Positions 1 through 11,366 of a stretch of 22,152 bases of DNA are shown here, in pieces. The DNA is taken from NCBI GenBank assembly GCA_964657565.1, contig CAZZVQ010000087.1:1-22152 (forward strand). Direction: 5' to 3'. The stretch's first letter is position 1. The number at the start of each line of letters is the position of its first letter. The translations under genes and the position numbers were made by a program. The DNA comes from JAVVHH01 sp964657565 (GTDB taxonomy: Bacteria; Pseudomonadota; Alphaproteobacteria; Acetobacterales; Acetobacteraceae). The notes beneath the pieces are model-generated. The model searched no databases. It was not told where the DNA came from and saw only the letters and a list, made by a program, of their open reading frames with translations.

Positions 1-667
1 AGTCCAGGTTGGCGTAATGAGCCGGGGGCGTGACCCCCGGTACCTGGTCGGCCAAGAGAGGCCGGAAACTCGGGCGCGACTTCATCCGGGCGTACCAATC
101 CCGCGCCGACTCCGACATCGACCAGTCGACGTCGGACGCGAAATCCAGCGCCGACAGATGACTCGCGGCGGCGAAATCGGCCAGGCTCAACTCGTCGCCG
201 GCTAGCCAGCGCCGGGTCTCGGCCAGCCAGCCGATGTATTCGAGATGGTGCCGTAGGTTGGCATAGCCCGCCCGCAGCGCTCCGGCGTCCGGATTGCCCT
301 GGCCGAGCAGCCGCTTCATGAATTTCTCGCCCAGCAGGTTGCGGGTGACGTCGCTGCCGAATTTGCCGTCGAACCAGGCGACCAGGCGGCGCACCTCGGC
401 GCGCGCCGGCACGCTTTCGGGCAGCAATCGCGGCGCGTCCGGATAGGCTTCCTCGAGATATTCGCAAATGACGGCGGAGTCGGCGACGGCGGTGCCGTCG
501 GCGTCGACCAGCGTGGGCACCGTGCAGGCCGGGTTGAGCGCGAGGTATTCGGGCCGCCGCTGCCACACCTTCTCGACCTGCAGCTCGAACGGGAGCCGCT
601 TCTCGCCCAGGACCAGCCTGACCTTCCTGGCATAGGGAGACAGCGGAAGATGGTAGAGCAGGCGCAT
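1..667 (-). CDS. Glutathione S-transferase fold protein, FzlA-like (3' end cut by window)
   Basis: The 222 visible codons have no stop, so the C-terminus lies just outside the window; GST proteins are usually 200-230 residues, so little is missing. The protein starts MRLLYHLPLSPYARKVR, a thioredoxin-like GST N-terminal domain with the SPYARKVR helix start. A DSAVICEYLEEAYP segment (about residues 63-76) matches the GST glutathione-site Ser region. The all-helical C-terminal domain (about 90-200) includes LSLADFAAASHLS. The whole pattern, including the tail ending PPAHYANLD, resembles the alphaproteobacterial GST-fold FtsZ-binding division protein FzlA more than a detoxifying GST; that assignment is inference from memory of the family. 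It lies 64 nt after gltB on the same strand and may be co-transcribed. No good Shine-Dalgarno precedes ATG 667, and the start codon sits in a hairpin (659-693). GST fold is sure, FzlA role moderate. Confidence 0.85.
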   Translation of the reverse strand, partial: MRLLYHLPLSPYARKVRLVLGEKRLPFELQVEKVWQRRPEYLALNPACTVPTLVDADGTAVADSAVICEYLEEAYPDAPRLLPESVPARAEVRRLVAWFDGKFGSDVTRNLLGEKFMKRLLGQGNPDAGALRAGYANLRHHLEYIGWLAETRRWLAGDELSLADFAAASHLSALDFASDVDWSMSESARDWYARMKSRPSFRPLLADQVPGVTPPAHYANLD

Positions 668-693
668 CGCGTGCTTATCGCACCATGCGCCTG
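659..693 (-). promoter_or_regulatory. Hairpin covering the start codon of the GST-like gene, with a 3-codon upstream ORF
   Basis: A perfect 9-bp inverted repeat (659-667 with 685-693) encloses an inner 4-bp stem (671-674 with 680-683) and a 5-nt loop. Read on the minus strand, the 3' arm is ATGCGCCTG, the first three codons of the GST-like gene, so the start codon would be paired. The 5' arm contains its own ATG (686-684), opening a tiny in-frame unit ATG GTG CGA TAA that ends 7 nt before the real start. The inverted repeat is certain; a role in translation control is inference. Confidence 0.5.
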
Positions 694-731
694 CCCCGCC
701 AATCGCCTGTTACGCTCCCGTCACGCCATGG

Positions 732-5257
<4,526 letters not shown>

Positions 5258-5258
<1 letters not shown>

Positions 5259-6691
5259 CACTCGGCCGCCGCGGCCATGGCCGTCTGCTGCATGTATTCG
5301 TGCATCCGCGCCGCCGCGTCGCGGCCGTCGCGGATCGCCCAGACCACCAGGCTTGCGCCGCGCACGATGTCGCCGGCCGCGAACACGCCGGGCAGCGTGG
5401 TCATCGCCGTGCGATGGTCGGTCTTCAGCGTGCCCCAGCGGCTGACCTCTAGGCCGGGCTGGTCCCACAGCTTCGGCAACTCTTCAGGATCGAAGCCGAG
5501 CGCCTTGATGACCAGATCCGCCTCGACGGTCAGCCGCGCATCGGCCGGCGTGATCGACTGCCGGCCGGACGCGTCGGGCAGGCCCAGCCGCATCCGCTGC
5601 ACCTGCACGCCGCTGACGCTGCCCTCGCCGTGGAACGCCTCCGGCGCGGACAGCCAAATGAACTCGACGCCCTCTTCCTCGGCGTTCTTCACCTCGCGCA
5701 TCGAGCCCGGCATGTTCGCCTTGTCGCGCCGATACAGCAGCTGCACGCTCGCCGCGCCCTGCCGGACCGCGGTGCGTACGCAATCCATGGCGGTGTCGCC
5801 GCCGCCGATGACGACGACGCGCTTGCCGTTGGCATTCAGCGCGCCGCTGTCGAAGGCCGGCACGCTATCGCCCAGCCCCTGCCGGTTGCTCGCGGTCAGG
5901 AAGTCCATCGCCGGGACGATCCCGTCCAGCCCGGCGCCGGGACCGCCGATGTTGCGGGCCTTGTAGACGCCGGTGCCGATCAGGACGGTGTCATGCCGGG
6001 CCCGCAGCTCGGCGAAGGTCATGGTCTGGCCGATCTCGACCCCGAGGTGGAACTTGATCCCGCCGTCCTCGAGCCACTTCCAGCGCCGCAGCACCACCTC
6101 TTTCTCGAGCTTGAAGCCGGGGATGCCGTAGATCATCAGCCCGCCGACCCGGTCGTAGCGATCGTACACATGCACCTGGTAGCCCAGCGTCCGCAGCCGC
6201 TCCGCCGCCGCGAGGCCGCCCGGTCCGGCGCCGATGATCCCGACCGATTGCGGCCGTTCCTGCGACGGCGTCGGCGGCTTGATCCAGCCATTCTCCCACG
6301 CGGTGTCGGTGATGAACCGCTCGACCGCGCCGATGGTGACGCTCTCGAAATCCTTCTCGATGACGCAGTTGCCCTCGCACAGCCGATCCTGCGGGCAGAT
6401 GCGGCCGCAGATCTCCGGGAAGGTGTTGGTCGCGGCGCTGATTTCGTAGGCTTCCTGCAGCCGGTTCTCCGCCGTCAGCTTCAGCCAGTCCGGAATGTTG
6501 TTGTTGAGCGGGCAATGCACTTGGCAGAACGGAATGCCGCACTGGCTGCATCGGCTCGCTTGGCTACCGGCCTCGGCCGGGTCGAAATCCTTGTAGATCT
6601 CGGCGAAATCTTCGCGCCGCGCGGAGACGGCGCGTTTCGGCGGCTGCTGTTGCGCCAGCCGCACAAACTGCAACATCCGACCTTCGGCCAT
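5258..6691 (-). CDS. gltD: Glutamate synthase (NADPH) small subunit
   Basis: The 477-residue beta subunit takes electrons from NADPH through FAD and passes them via iron-sulfur clusters to GltB. The N-terminal domain carries two cysteine groups for [4Fe-4S] clusters: Cys48, 51, 56, 60 and Cys95, 99, 105, 109. The FAD-binding motif GAGPGG is at 154-159 and the NADPH-binding motif GGGDTA at 296-301; GVFAAGDIVRG near the C-terminus is the second FAD motif. ATG 6691 is supported by a GAGGAGC Shine-Dalgarno (6703-6697) with a 5-nt spacer. gltD precedes gltB, the order known from Azospirillum brasilense and opposite to E. coli gltBD. The stop TGA shares one base with the gltB start. I found no sigma-54 or convincing sigma-70 promoter in the 159 nt upstream. 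Confidence 0.97.
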
Positions 6692-6696
6692 GGTCC

Positions 6697-6703
6697 GCTC
6701 CTC
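6697..6703 (-). promoter_or_regulatory. Ribosome binding site of gltD
   Basis: GAGGAGC on the minus strand, 5 nt before ATG 6691. It fixes the gltD start and is among the strongest Shine-Dalgarno sequences in the window. Confidence 0.8.
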
Positions 6704-6787
6704 AACGTTGTCCCTTCATTAAAAGGCGAAACATCACAAGGAAAGCGGAAATGTGGCACATAGGACCGGAACAAGCCCTAGTTTTGG

Positions 6788-6802
6788 TCACGTCTGCCGT
6801 GA
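6788..6802 (-). promoter_or_regulatory. Small dyad upstream of gltD (possible operator)
   Basis: TCACG-N5-CGTGA is a perfect 5-bp inverted repeat about 97 nt upstream of the gltD start, in a comparatively AT-rich 159-nt gap (6692-6850). The spacing would suit a dimeric regulator. It is short enough to occur by chance, and no regulator is named by the sequence. The rest of the gap holds no clear promoter. Confidence 0.25.
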
Positions 6803-6841
6803 TCAAGCCGGAGTATGGCCCCTGACGCGCAAACTTAGGCC

Positions 6842-6862
6842 GTTCCGGCCCTAAGCCGGAAC
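6842..6862 (-). terminator. Stem-loop spanning the stop codon of the NDUFA9-like gene
   Basis: A perfect 8-bp stem (6842-6849 with 6855-6862) with a 5-nt loop spans the TAG stop of the upstream gene (6853-6851). It could end or stabilise that transcript before gltD. No U tract follows, so a classical Rho-independent terminator is not shown, and read-through into gltDB remains possible. Confidence 0.4.
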
Positions 6863-7798
6863 TTCCTCCCGTTTGCCGCCACCCGGACGGTAGCGATCGA
6901 GATATCCGGGCACGATCAACTCGACCGGTGTCGGCACGACCCCCAGCGACTCTAGCCCGAGCGCGCCGTCGCCCACGACATTGTCCCGCTCCAACATGGT
7001 GAGCTGGTCGCGCGTGAAAGGTTTACCCGGCACCAGCTCCCCGATCTTGGCCTGCAGCCGCGCGATGCCCGGGGGGATGTCGATCATCGCGCGATGGCGC
7101 CGCGTTTCATGCAATATATAGGCCAGCAACTCGCGAAAGCTGTAGATGCGCGGGCCGCCCAGCTCGTAGGTCTGGCCGACCGCATCGTCGCGCTCCAACC
7201 CGGCGAGCACGGCGTCGGCGACATCGCCCACATAGACCGGCTGGAAGCGGCTATCGCCGGAGATCACCGGCATGATGGGAGAGTACATCGCCATGGCGCC
7301 GAACCGGTTGAAGAACTTGTCCTCTTCGCCGAACACCAGCGACGGCCGCAGCACGACCGTGCCGGCGAACGCCGCGCGCGCGGCCTGCTCGCCGGCGGCC
7401 TTGGTCCGTGCATACAGGCTCGGGCTGCCCGGATCCGCGCCAATTGCCGAGATTTGCACCAATCGGCGGGCGCCGGTTTCCGCCGCGCCGCGCGCGATCA
7501 GCCCCGGCCCGTCCGCCTGCAGGCGCTGGAAGTCGCCCGTCTTCCGCTCGGCCAGGATGCCGACCAGGTTGACGATCAGCTCGGCCCCCTCGGTGGCGCG
7601 CATGATGGTCGCCGGGTTGGCGAAGGACCCATACAGCGCGACGACCTGGCCGACCGCCCCGGTCGTCATCAGGTTCTTCACCCGCTCGGTATTACGCCCG
7701 ACCACGCGGACGATATGGCCGCGCGCGGCCAGCCGCTGCACCACGTAGCGGCCGATGAAGCCACTGCCGCCAAACACTGTCGCCACTTTGCGCGCCAT
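6851..7798 (-). CDS. Complex I NDUFA9 subunit family protein (NAD(P)H-binding, atypical SDR)
   Basis: The 315-residue protein starts ARKVATVFGGSGFIGRYVVQRL, a Rossmann nucleotide-binding motif (GGSGFIG at 10-16). Other family-type segments are a VGRN loop after beta-2, NLVGIL, the YARTKAAGEQ stretch (an SDR-like YxxxK) and QPVYVGDVADAV. This is the pattern of the NDUFA9 / NAD-dependent epimerase-like family found singly in alphaproteobacterial genomes. The mitochondrial homologue is an accessory subunit of NADH dehydrogenase; the bacterial role is less certain. There are no membrane segments. ATG 7798 has an AAGGA about 8 nt upstream. It is divergent from tRNA-Leu and precedes gltD by 159 nt on the same strand. 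No nuo genes are present nearby. Confidence 0.9.
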   Translation of the reverse strand: MARKVATVFGGSGFIGRYVVQRLAARGHIVRVVGRNTERVKNLMTTGAVGQVVALYGSFANPATIMRATEGAELIVNLVGILAERKTGDFQRLQADGPGLIARGAAETGARRLVQISAIGADPGSPSLYARTKAAGEQAARAAFAGTVVLRPSLVFGEEDKFFNRFGAMAMYSPIMPVISGDSRFQPVYVGDVADAVLAGLERDDAVGQTYELGGPRIYSFRELLAYILHETRRHRAMIDIPPGIARLQAKIGELVPGKPFTRDQLTMLERDNVVGDGALGLESLGVVPTPVELIVPGYLDRYRPGGGKREEVPA

Positions 7799-7824
7799 CG
7801 ATCGATCCTTCAGCCCCGCCCTCT

Positions 7825-7851
7825 ACTATGGGCTGCCCCGCGCGCTCTCAA
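7825..7851 (-). promoter_or_regulatory. Candidate sigma-70 promoter for the NDUFA9-like gene
   Basis: On the minus strand TTGAGA (7851-7846) and CATAGT (7830-7825) are separated by 15 nt. The -35 matches 5 of 6 and the -10 matches 4 of 6 consensus bases, but the spacer is short. Transcription would start about 20 nt before ATG 7798. Confidence 0.4.
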
Positions 7852-7873
7852 GGCCTGGCGTCAGCAAACACGC

Positions 7874-7902
7874 TTGACGGCCCTGGGCGGCACGGCTACC
7901 TC
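7874..7902 (+). promoter_or_regulatory. Candidate promoter for tRNA-Leu and the RNase D gene
   Basis: TTGACG (7874-7879) is a strong -35 match. A 17-nt spacer leads to TACCTC (7897-7902), a poor -10. The start would fall near 7909, leaving a leader of about 14 nt before the mature tRNA at 7923. The assignment rests on the -35 and the spacing. Confidence 0.4.
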
Positions 7903-7922
7903 CGCCCTCCACCGCACGGTAT

Positions 7923-8009
7923 GCCCAGGTGGCGGAATTGGTAGACGCGCAGGTTTCAGGTACCTGTGGCCGCAAGGTCGTGAAAGTTCGAGTCTTTTCC
8001 TGGGCACCA
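7923..8009 (+). tRNA. tRNA-Leu (CAG anticodon)
   Basis: The 87-nt class II tRNA has a 7-bp acceptor stem (GCCCAGG at 7923-7929 with CCTGGGC at 7999-8005), discriminator A8006 and an encoded CCA at 8007-8009. The anticodon stem CAGGT/ACCTG is perfect, and the loop TTCAGGT places anticodon CAG at 7957-7959. A long variable arm (about 7967-7980) and a T arm with loop TTCGAGT are present. It reads CUG codons, which are very abundant in this GC-rich DNA. It ends only 11 nt before an RNase D-type gene on the same strand, so the two probably share a transcript. Confidence 0.97.
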
Positions 8010-8020
8010 CCGTTCAGCGT

Positions 8021-8674
8021 ATGACGATTACGCAGTTTCAGCAGGGCGCAATCATCCACCTTCATCGCAACGACCTGCCGCCCGACCTCGACCTCGGGAC
8101 GGTCATCGCCGTCGATACCGAGACGATGGGATTGAACCCGCACCGCGACCGGCTCTGCCTCGTGCAGCTCTCCGCCGGCGACGGCACCGCGCATCTGGTC
8201 CAGATCATCCCGCAGAGCCTCGGCGGCCGCGGCTACGACGCGCCCAACCTCGCCCGCCTGCTCGCCGACCCGGCCGTCACCAAGCTGATGCACTTCGCCC
8301 GTTTCGACGTCGCCGTGCTGCAGCGCGCGTTCGGCATCACCGTCGCGCCGACCTGTTGTACCAAGATCGCCGCCAAGCTGGTCCGCACCTTCACCGACCG
8401 GCACGGCCTGCGCGACCTGTGCCGCGAGTTGCTCGGCGTCGAGATCTCCAAGCAGCAGCAGACGTCGGATTGGGGCGCCCCGGAGCTGTCGCCCGAGCAA
8501 CTCGCCTATGCGGCGTCCGACGTGCTGCATCTGCATGCGCTCTGGGCGCGGCTCGATGCGCTGCTCGAGCGCGAGGGCCGCCGCGCCCTGGCGCAGGCCT
8601 GCTTCGATTTTCTTCCGGCGCGGTGTCGGCTCGATTTGCTGGGCTACGAGTCGCCCGACATTTTCGCGCACTGA
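8021..8674 (+). CDS. Short RNase D-type 3'-5' exonuclease
   Basis: This 217-residue DEDDy-family exonuclease has all three motifs: ExoI with Asp32 and Glu34 (VDTETMGL), ExoII with Asp96 (HFARFD), and ExoIII with Tyr163 and Asp167 (YAASD). The family trims 3' ends of structured RNAs, including tRNA precursors. It is much shorter than E. coli Rnd (about 375) because it ends after the catalytic domain and lacks HRDC; this short form is common in Alphaproteobacteria. ATG 8021 is the first plausible start; the open frame continues upstream only through the tRNA. No Shine-Dalgarno is visible in the 11 nt between tRNA and ATG, so after tRNA 3' cleavage the message would be nearly leaderless. Enzyme family is sure; the natural substrate is inference. 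Confidence 0.93.
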   Translation: MTITQFQQGAIIHLHRNDLPPDLDLGTVIAVDTETMGLNPHRDRLCLVQLSAGDGTAHLVQIIPQSLGGRGYDAPNLARLLADPAVTKLMHFARFDVAVLQRAFGITVAPTCCTKIAAKLVRTFTDRHGLRDLCRELLGVEISKQQQTSDWGAPELSPEQLAYAASDVLHLHALWARLDALLEREGRRALAQACFDFLPARCRLDLLGYESPDIFAH

Positions 8675-8708
8675 CGTCCAAGCGACAGCACGCCTGCGCG
8701 ACGTTTGG

Positions 8709-8737
8709 TTGACCAGCCTATGGGGCATGATCATACA
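8709..8737 (+). promoter_or_regulatory. Candidate promoter for kdsD giving a leaderless mRNA
   Basis: TTGACC (8709-8714), a 17-nt spacer and CATACA (8732-8737) form a fair sigma-70 promoter. The expected start, about 7 nt downstream, falls at or beside ATG 8744. No Shine-Dalgarno precedes that ATG, which fits a leaderless message. Motif quality is moderate (5 of 6 and 3 of 6 bases). Confidence 0.4.
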
Positions 8738-8743
8738 AGACAG

Positions 8744-9730
8744 ATGACCGCCGCCTTCGCCATCGAACGGATGCCCGAAATCGGTGTCGCCCAGACCGTG
8801 CTGGCCGCCGAGATCGCCGGGCTGCAGGCCCTGTCGGCTGGGCTGGACGGTCGTTTTTGCGACGCGGTGGAGAAGTTGGCGGCGTGCACCGGCCGGGTCG
8901 TGGTCAGCGGCATGGGCAAGTCGGGGCATATCGGCCGCAAGATCGCCGCCACCTTCGCCTCGACCGGCACCCCGGCCATGTTCGTGCATCCCGCGGAAGC
9001 CTCGCATGGCGATCTCGGCATGATCATGCCCGGCGACGCGATTCTCGCTCTGTCCAACAGCGGCGAGACGGCAGAACTGGCCGATCTCGTGGCCCACGCC
9101 CGCCGCTTCGGCCTGCTGCTCATCGCCATCACCGGCCGCGCCGCCTCGGCCCTCGCGCGCGCGGCCGACATCATCCTGCTGCTGCCGCCGGCGCCGGAAG
9201 GTTGCCCGCTCGGCCTGGCACCCACCACGAGCACCACCATGCAGCTCGCGCTGGGCGACGCGCTGGCGGTCGCGCTGCTGACCCGGCGCGGCTTCACCTC
9301 GACCGAATTCTCCGTCTTCCACCCCCGCGGCTCGCTCGGTGCCCAGCTCCGGCTGGTCGGCGACCTCATGCATACCGGCGGCGCCGTGCCGCTCGCCCCG
9401 CTCGACCTGCCGATGGATCGCGCGCTGATCCTGATGACCGGGAAGGGCTTCGGCTGTCTCGGCGCGGTGGACGCCGGCGGCCGGCTATGCGGCATTCTCA
9501 CCGATGGCGATTTGCGTCGCGCCATGGGACCGGGCCTGCTAAGCCGTAAGGTGAGTGAGGTGATGAACAGCGCGCCCCGGACAATCCCCGCCGACGCCCT
9601 CGCCGCAGATGCCCTGCGCGCGATGAACGATGGCGCGCGCCCGGTCACCAGCCTGTTCGTCGTCGACGGCAGCGGGCGACCGGCGGGCATCCTGCATGTG
9701 CATGATCTGCTGCGGGCTGGCGTGGCATGA
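8744..9730 (+). CDS. kdsD: Arabinose-5-phosphate isomerase (KdsD/KpsF family)
   Basis: The 328-residue cytoplasmic enzyme converts ribulose 5-phosphate to arabinose 5-phosphate, the first step of Kdo synthesis for LPS. An N-terminal SIS domain (about 35-185) is followed by two CBS domains (about 205-325). With ATG 8744 the residues reported as catalytic in E. coli KdsD fall at identical positions: Lys59 (GMGKSGH), Glu111 (SGETAE), Glu152 and His193 (FHPRGS). The length also equals E. coli KdsD (328), which favours this start over ATG 8720 or TTG 8705. It lies 69 nt after the RNase D gene and begins a run of LPS-transport genes, overlapping lptC by 4 nt (ATGA). No Shine-Dalgarno is visible, and a promoter just upstream suggests leaderless translation. 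Confidence 0.96.
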   Translation: MTAAFAIERMPEIGVAQTVLAAEIAGLQALSAGLDGRFCDAVEKLAACTGRVVVSGMGKSGHIGRKIAATFASTGTPAMFVHPAEASHGDLGMIMPGDAILALSNSGETAELADLVAHARRFGLLLIAITGRAASALARAADIILLLPPAPEGCPLGLAPTTSTTMQLALGDALAVALLTRRGFTSTEFSVFHPRGSLGAQLRLVGDLMHTGGAVPLAPLDLPMDRALILMTGKGFGCLGAVDAGGRLCGILTDGDLRRAMGPGLLSRKVSEVMNSAPRTIPADALAADALRAMNDGARPVTSLFVVDGSGRPAGILHVHDLLRAGVA

Positions 9731-10395
9731 GCTTGGCCGAGATGCGGAGCGATCCGCACGAACGACTGACGCTCGAGGGTCGGCGCGCCCGGCGCGAGAT
9801 CAGCCGCCGGCGGATCCGCCTGCGGCGGTTCACGGTGCTGATCGCCAAGCTCGGCCTGCCGCTGCTGGCGGTCGTGCTGCTCAGCGCCATCGCGCTATGG
9901 CCGGAGATCGACCGCCTGAGCCAACAGGGCGGCAGGTCGTTCCGCCGGATTTTCGCGGTCGAGGCGGAGAGCGGGCGCATGCTCAACCCGCACTATAAGG
10001 GTATCGACCAGCGCAACCGCCCCTATACGATCACCGCAAGCTGGGCGACGCAGGCCTCGGCGAACCGTATCGACCTCGGCGACCCCAAGGGTGACATGGT
10101 GCTCGAGAGCGGCAATTGGCTCCAGGTCGAGTCCAAGGACGGCGTGTTCATCCAGCGCGCCGAGTTGCTCGACCTCAGCCATGACGTGGTGATGTACCGC
10201 GACGACGGCACCGTCATCCGCACCGAGACCGCCTCCGTCGACGTCAAGCAGGGCGCGGCCAGCAGCAACGACCAGACCCATGCCGAGGGCCCGTTCGGCA
10301 CGCTGGACTCGCAAGGCTTCACGCTGACGGACAAGGCGGGCGCGATTCAGTTCCAGGGCCCGTCCAAGCTGGTCGTCAACGGAGCCACGAAGTGA
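9727..10395 (+). CDS. lptC: LPS export ABC transporter periplasmic protein LptC
   Basis: LptC is a bitopic inner-membrane protein that passes LPS from LptB2FG to LptA. The 222-residue protein has a basic cytoplasmic N-terminus (about 1-35, rich in Arg), one membrane helix (about 36-58, FTVLIAKLGLPLLAVVLLSA) and a periplasmic beta-jellyroll domain (about 75-215). Recognisable segments are NPHYKGIDQRNRPYTITA and the later GPFGTLDSQGFTLTDKAG. Overlaps of 4 nt with kdsD (ATGA) and lptA (GTGA) imply translational coupling. It is slightly longer than E. coli LptC (191), mainly through its N-terminal extension. The name rests on fold-type residues plus the unambiguous lpt context. Confidence 0.93.
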   Translation: MSLAEMRSDPHERLTLEGRRARREISRRRIRLRRFTVLIAKLGLPLLAVVLLSAIALWPEIDRLSQQGGRSFRRIFAVEAESGRMLNPHYKGIDQRNRPYTITASWATQASANRIDLGDPKGDMVLESGNWLQVESKDGVFIQRAELLDLSHDVVMYRDDGTVIRTETASVDVKQGAASSNDQTHAEGPFGTLDSQGFTLTDKAGAIQFQGPSKLVVNGATK

Positions 10396-11366
10396 TCCGC
10401 CTGCTCGCCGCCGCCATCGTCGTGCTCGGCGTCCAGGCCGATGCGCGGGCCGAAGGCAATCCGGCGAGCAATGGCGGCCTCGACATGTCCAAGGGCGGCC
10501 CGATCGAGGTCACCGCGCGCGACGGGATCGAGTGGCGGCAGAACGAGCAGCTCGTGATCGCGCGCGGCGATGCCCGTGCGGTCCGCGGCGACGTCACCGT
10601 GATGAGCGACACGCTGACTGCCCGCTATCGGCGCAAGGCCAACCCGGCTCAGGCCGGGACCGCGACGGCGGTGTCGACCGGCTCGATCGTGTCGGGCGGT
10701 GACACCGGCGCCAACGAGATCTACCGTCTGGAGGCGGACGGCCGGGTCAAGATCTTCAACCCGACCGATATCGCCGTGGGCGACCACGCCATCTACGATA
10801 TCGACCAGGCGGTCCTGGTGATGACCGGGAAGGATATGAGCCTGACCACGCCCAACCACGTCATGACCGCACGCGACACGATGGAGTGGTGGTCGCAGAA
10901 GCACATGGCGGTCGGCCGCGGCCTGGCCACGGTGACGACCGCGGACGGTAAGCGGCTCTCCGGCGATGTGCTGGTCGGCTATACCGCGCCGGATCAGCAG
11001 CCGACCCCAGCCCAACCGGCGAGCGCCAAGCCGGGTAGCAGTTCCGCCGCGGCGGCCGCGGCCGGCAAGCTCGAGAAGGTCGAAGCGTTCGGGCACGTCG
11101 AAGTGCGCACCGCGACCGAGACCGTGACCGGCGACCGCGGCGTGTATGTCGCCGCCTCCGACATCTCCCGCATCGTCGGGCACGTGCACATCACGCGCGG
11201 GCTGAACCAGCTCAACGGGGACGAGGCGCTGGTGAACATGAAGACCGGGATCTCCACGCTGGTGCGCGACCCCGGGGCCCGGGTGCAGGGCCTGATCGTT
11301 CCGAACGACAGCAGCAACCGAGAAGGCGCGCCCGGCAGCAAGGCGGCCAAGCCGGGCAAAAAATGA
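10392..11366 (+). CDS. lptA: LPS transport periplasmic protein LptA (long form)
   Basis: LptA forms the periplasmic bridge carrying LPS to the outer-membrane translocon. A short signal peptide is visible (MIRLLAAAIVVLGVQADARA, cleavage near residue 20). One OstA-type segment (about 35-190) begins with GGPIEVTARDGIEWRQ, a typical LptA opening. A Pro/Ala/Ser-rich linker (about 200-222, including seven Ala in a row) leads to a second segment (about 223-300: VEAFGHVEVRTATETVTGDRG, then GHVHITRGLNQLNGDEA). The Lys/Pro-rich tail looks disordered. At 324 residues it is far longer than E. coli LptA (185), consistent with two OstA lobes. The start is GTG 10392, overlapping the lptC stop as GTGA; the end overlaps lptB as ATGA. 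Role is secure from family and operon; the linker's purpose is unknown. Confidence 0.92.
   Translation: MIRLLAAAIVVLGVQADARAEGNPASNGGLDMSKGGPIEVTARDGIEWRQNEQLVIARGDARAVRGDVTVMSDTLTARYRRKANPAQAGTATAVSTGSIVSGGDTGANEIYRLEADGRVKIFNPTDIAVGDHAIYDIDQAVLVMTGKDMSLTTPNHVMTARDTMEWWSQKHMAVGRGLATVTTADGKRLSGDVLVGYTAPDQQPTPAQPASAKPGSSSAAAAAAGKLEKVEAFGHVEVRTATETVTGDRGVYVAASDISRIVGHVHITRGLNQLNGDEALVNMKTGISTLVRDPGARVQGLIVPNDSSNREGAPGSKAAKPGKK

Noticed and set aside
6754..6759. TGGCAC as the -24 element of a sigma-54 promoter near gltD
   Set aside because: It lies on the plus strand, facing away from gltD, and no TTGC element follows at the required distance.
7094..8020. The upstream extension of the RNase D reading frame through the tRNA
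   Set aside because: The extended part translates the tRNA (GGGIGRRAGF-type peptide) and antisense NDUFA9-like sequence. The conserved protein begins after ATG 8021.
7826..9373. A 515-codon minus-strand open frame crossing the tRNA, RNase D and kdsD
   Set aside because: It reads through a tRNA gene and antisense to two enzymes with intact catalytic residues.
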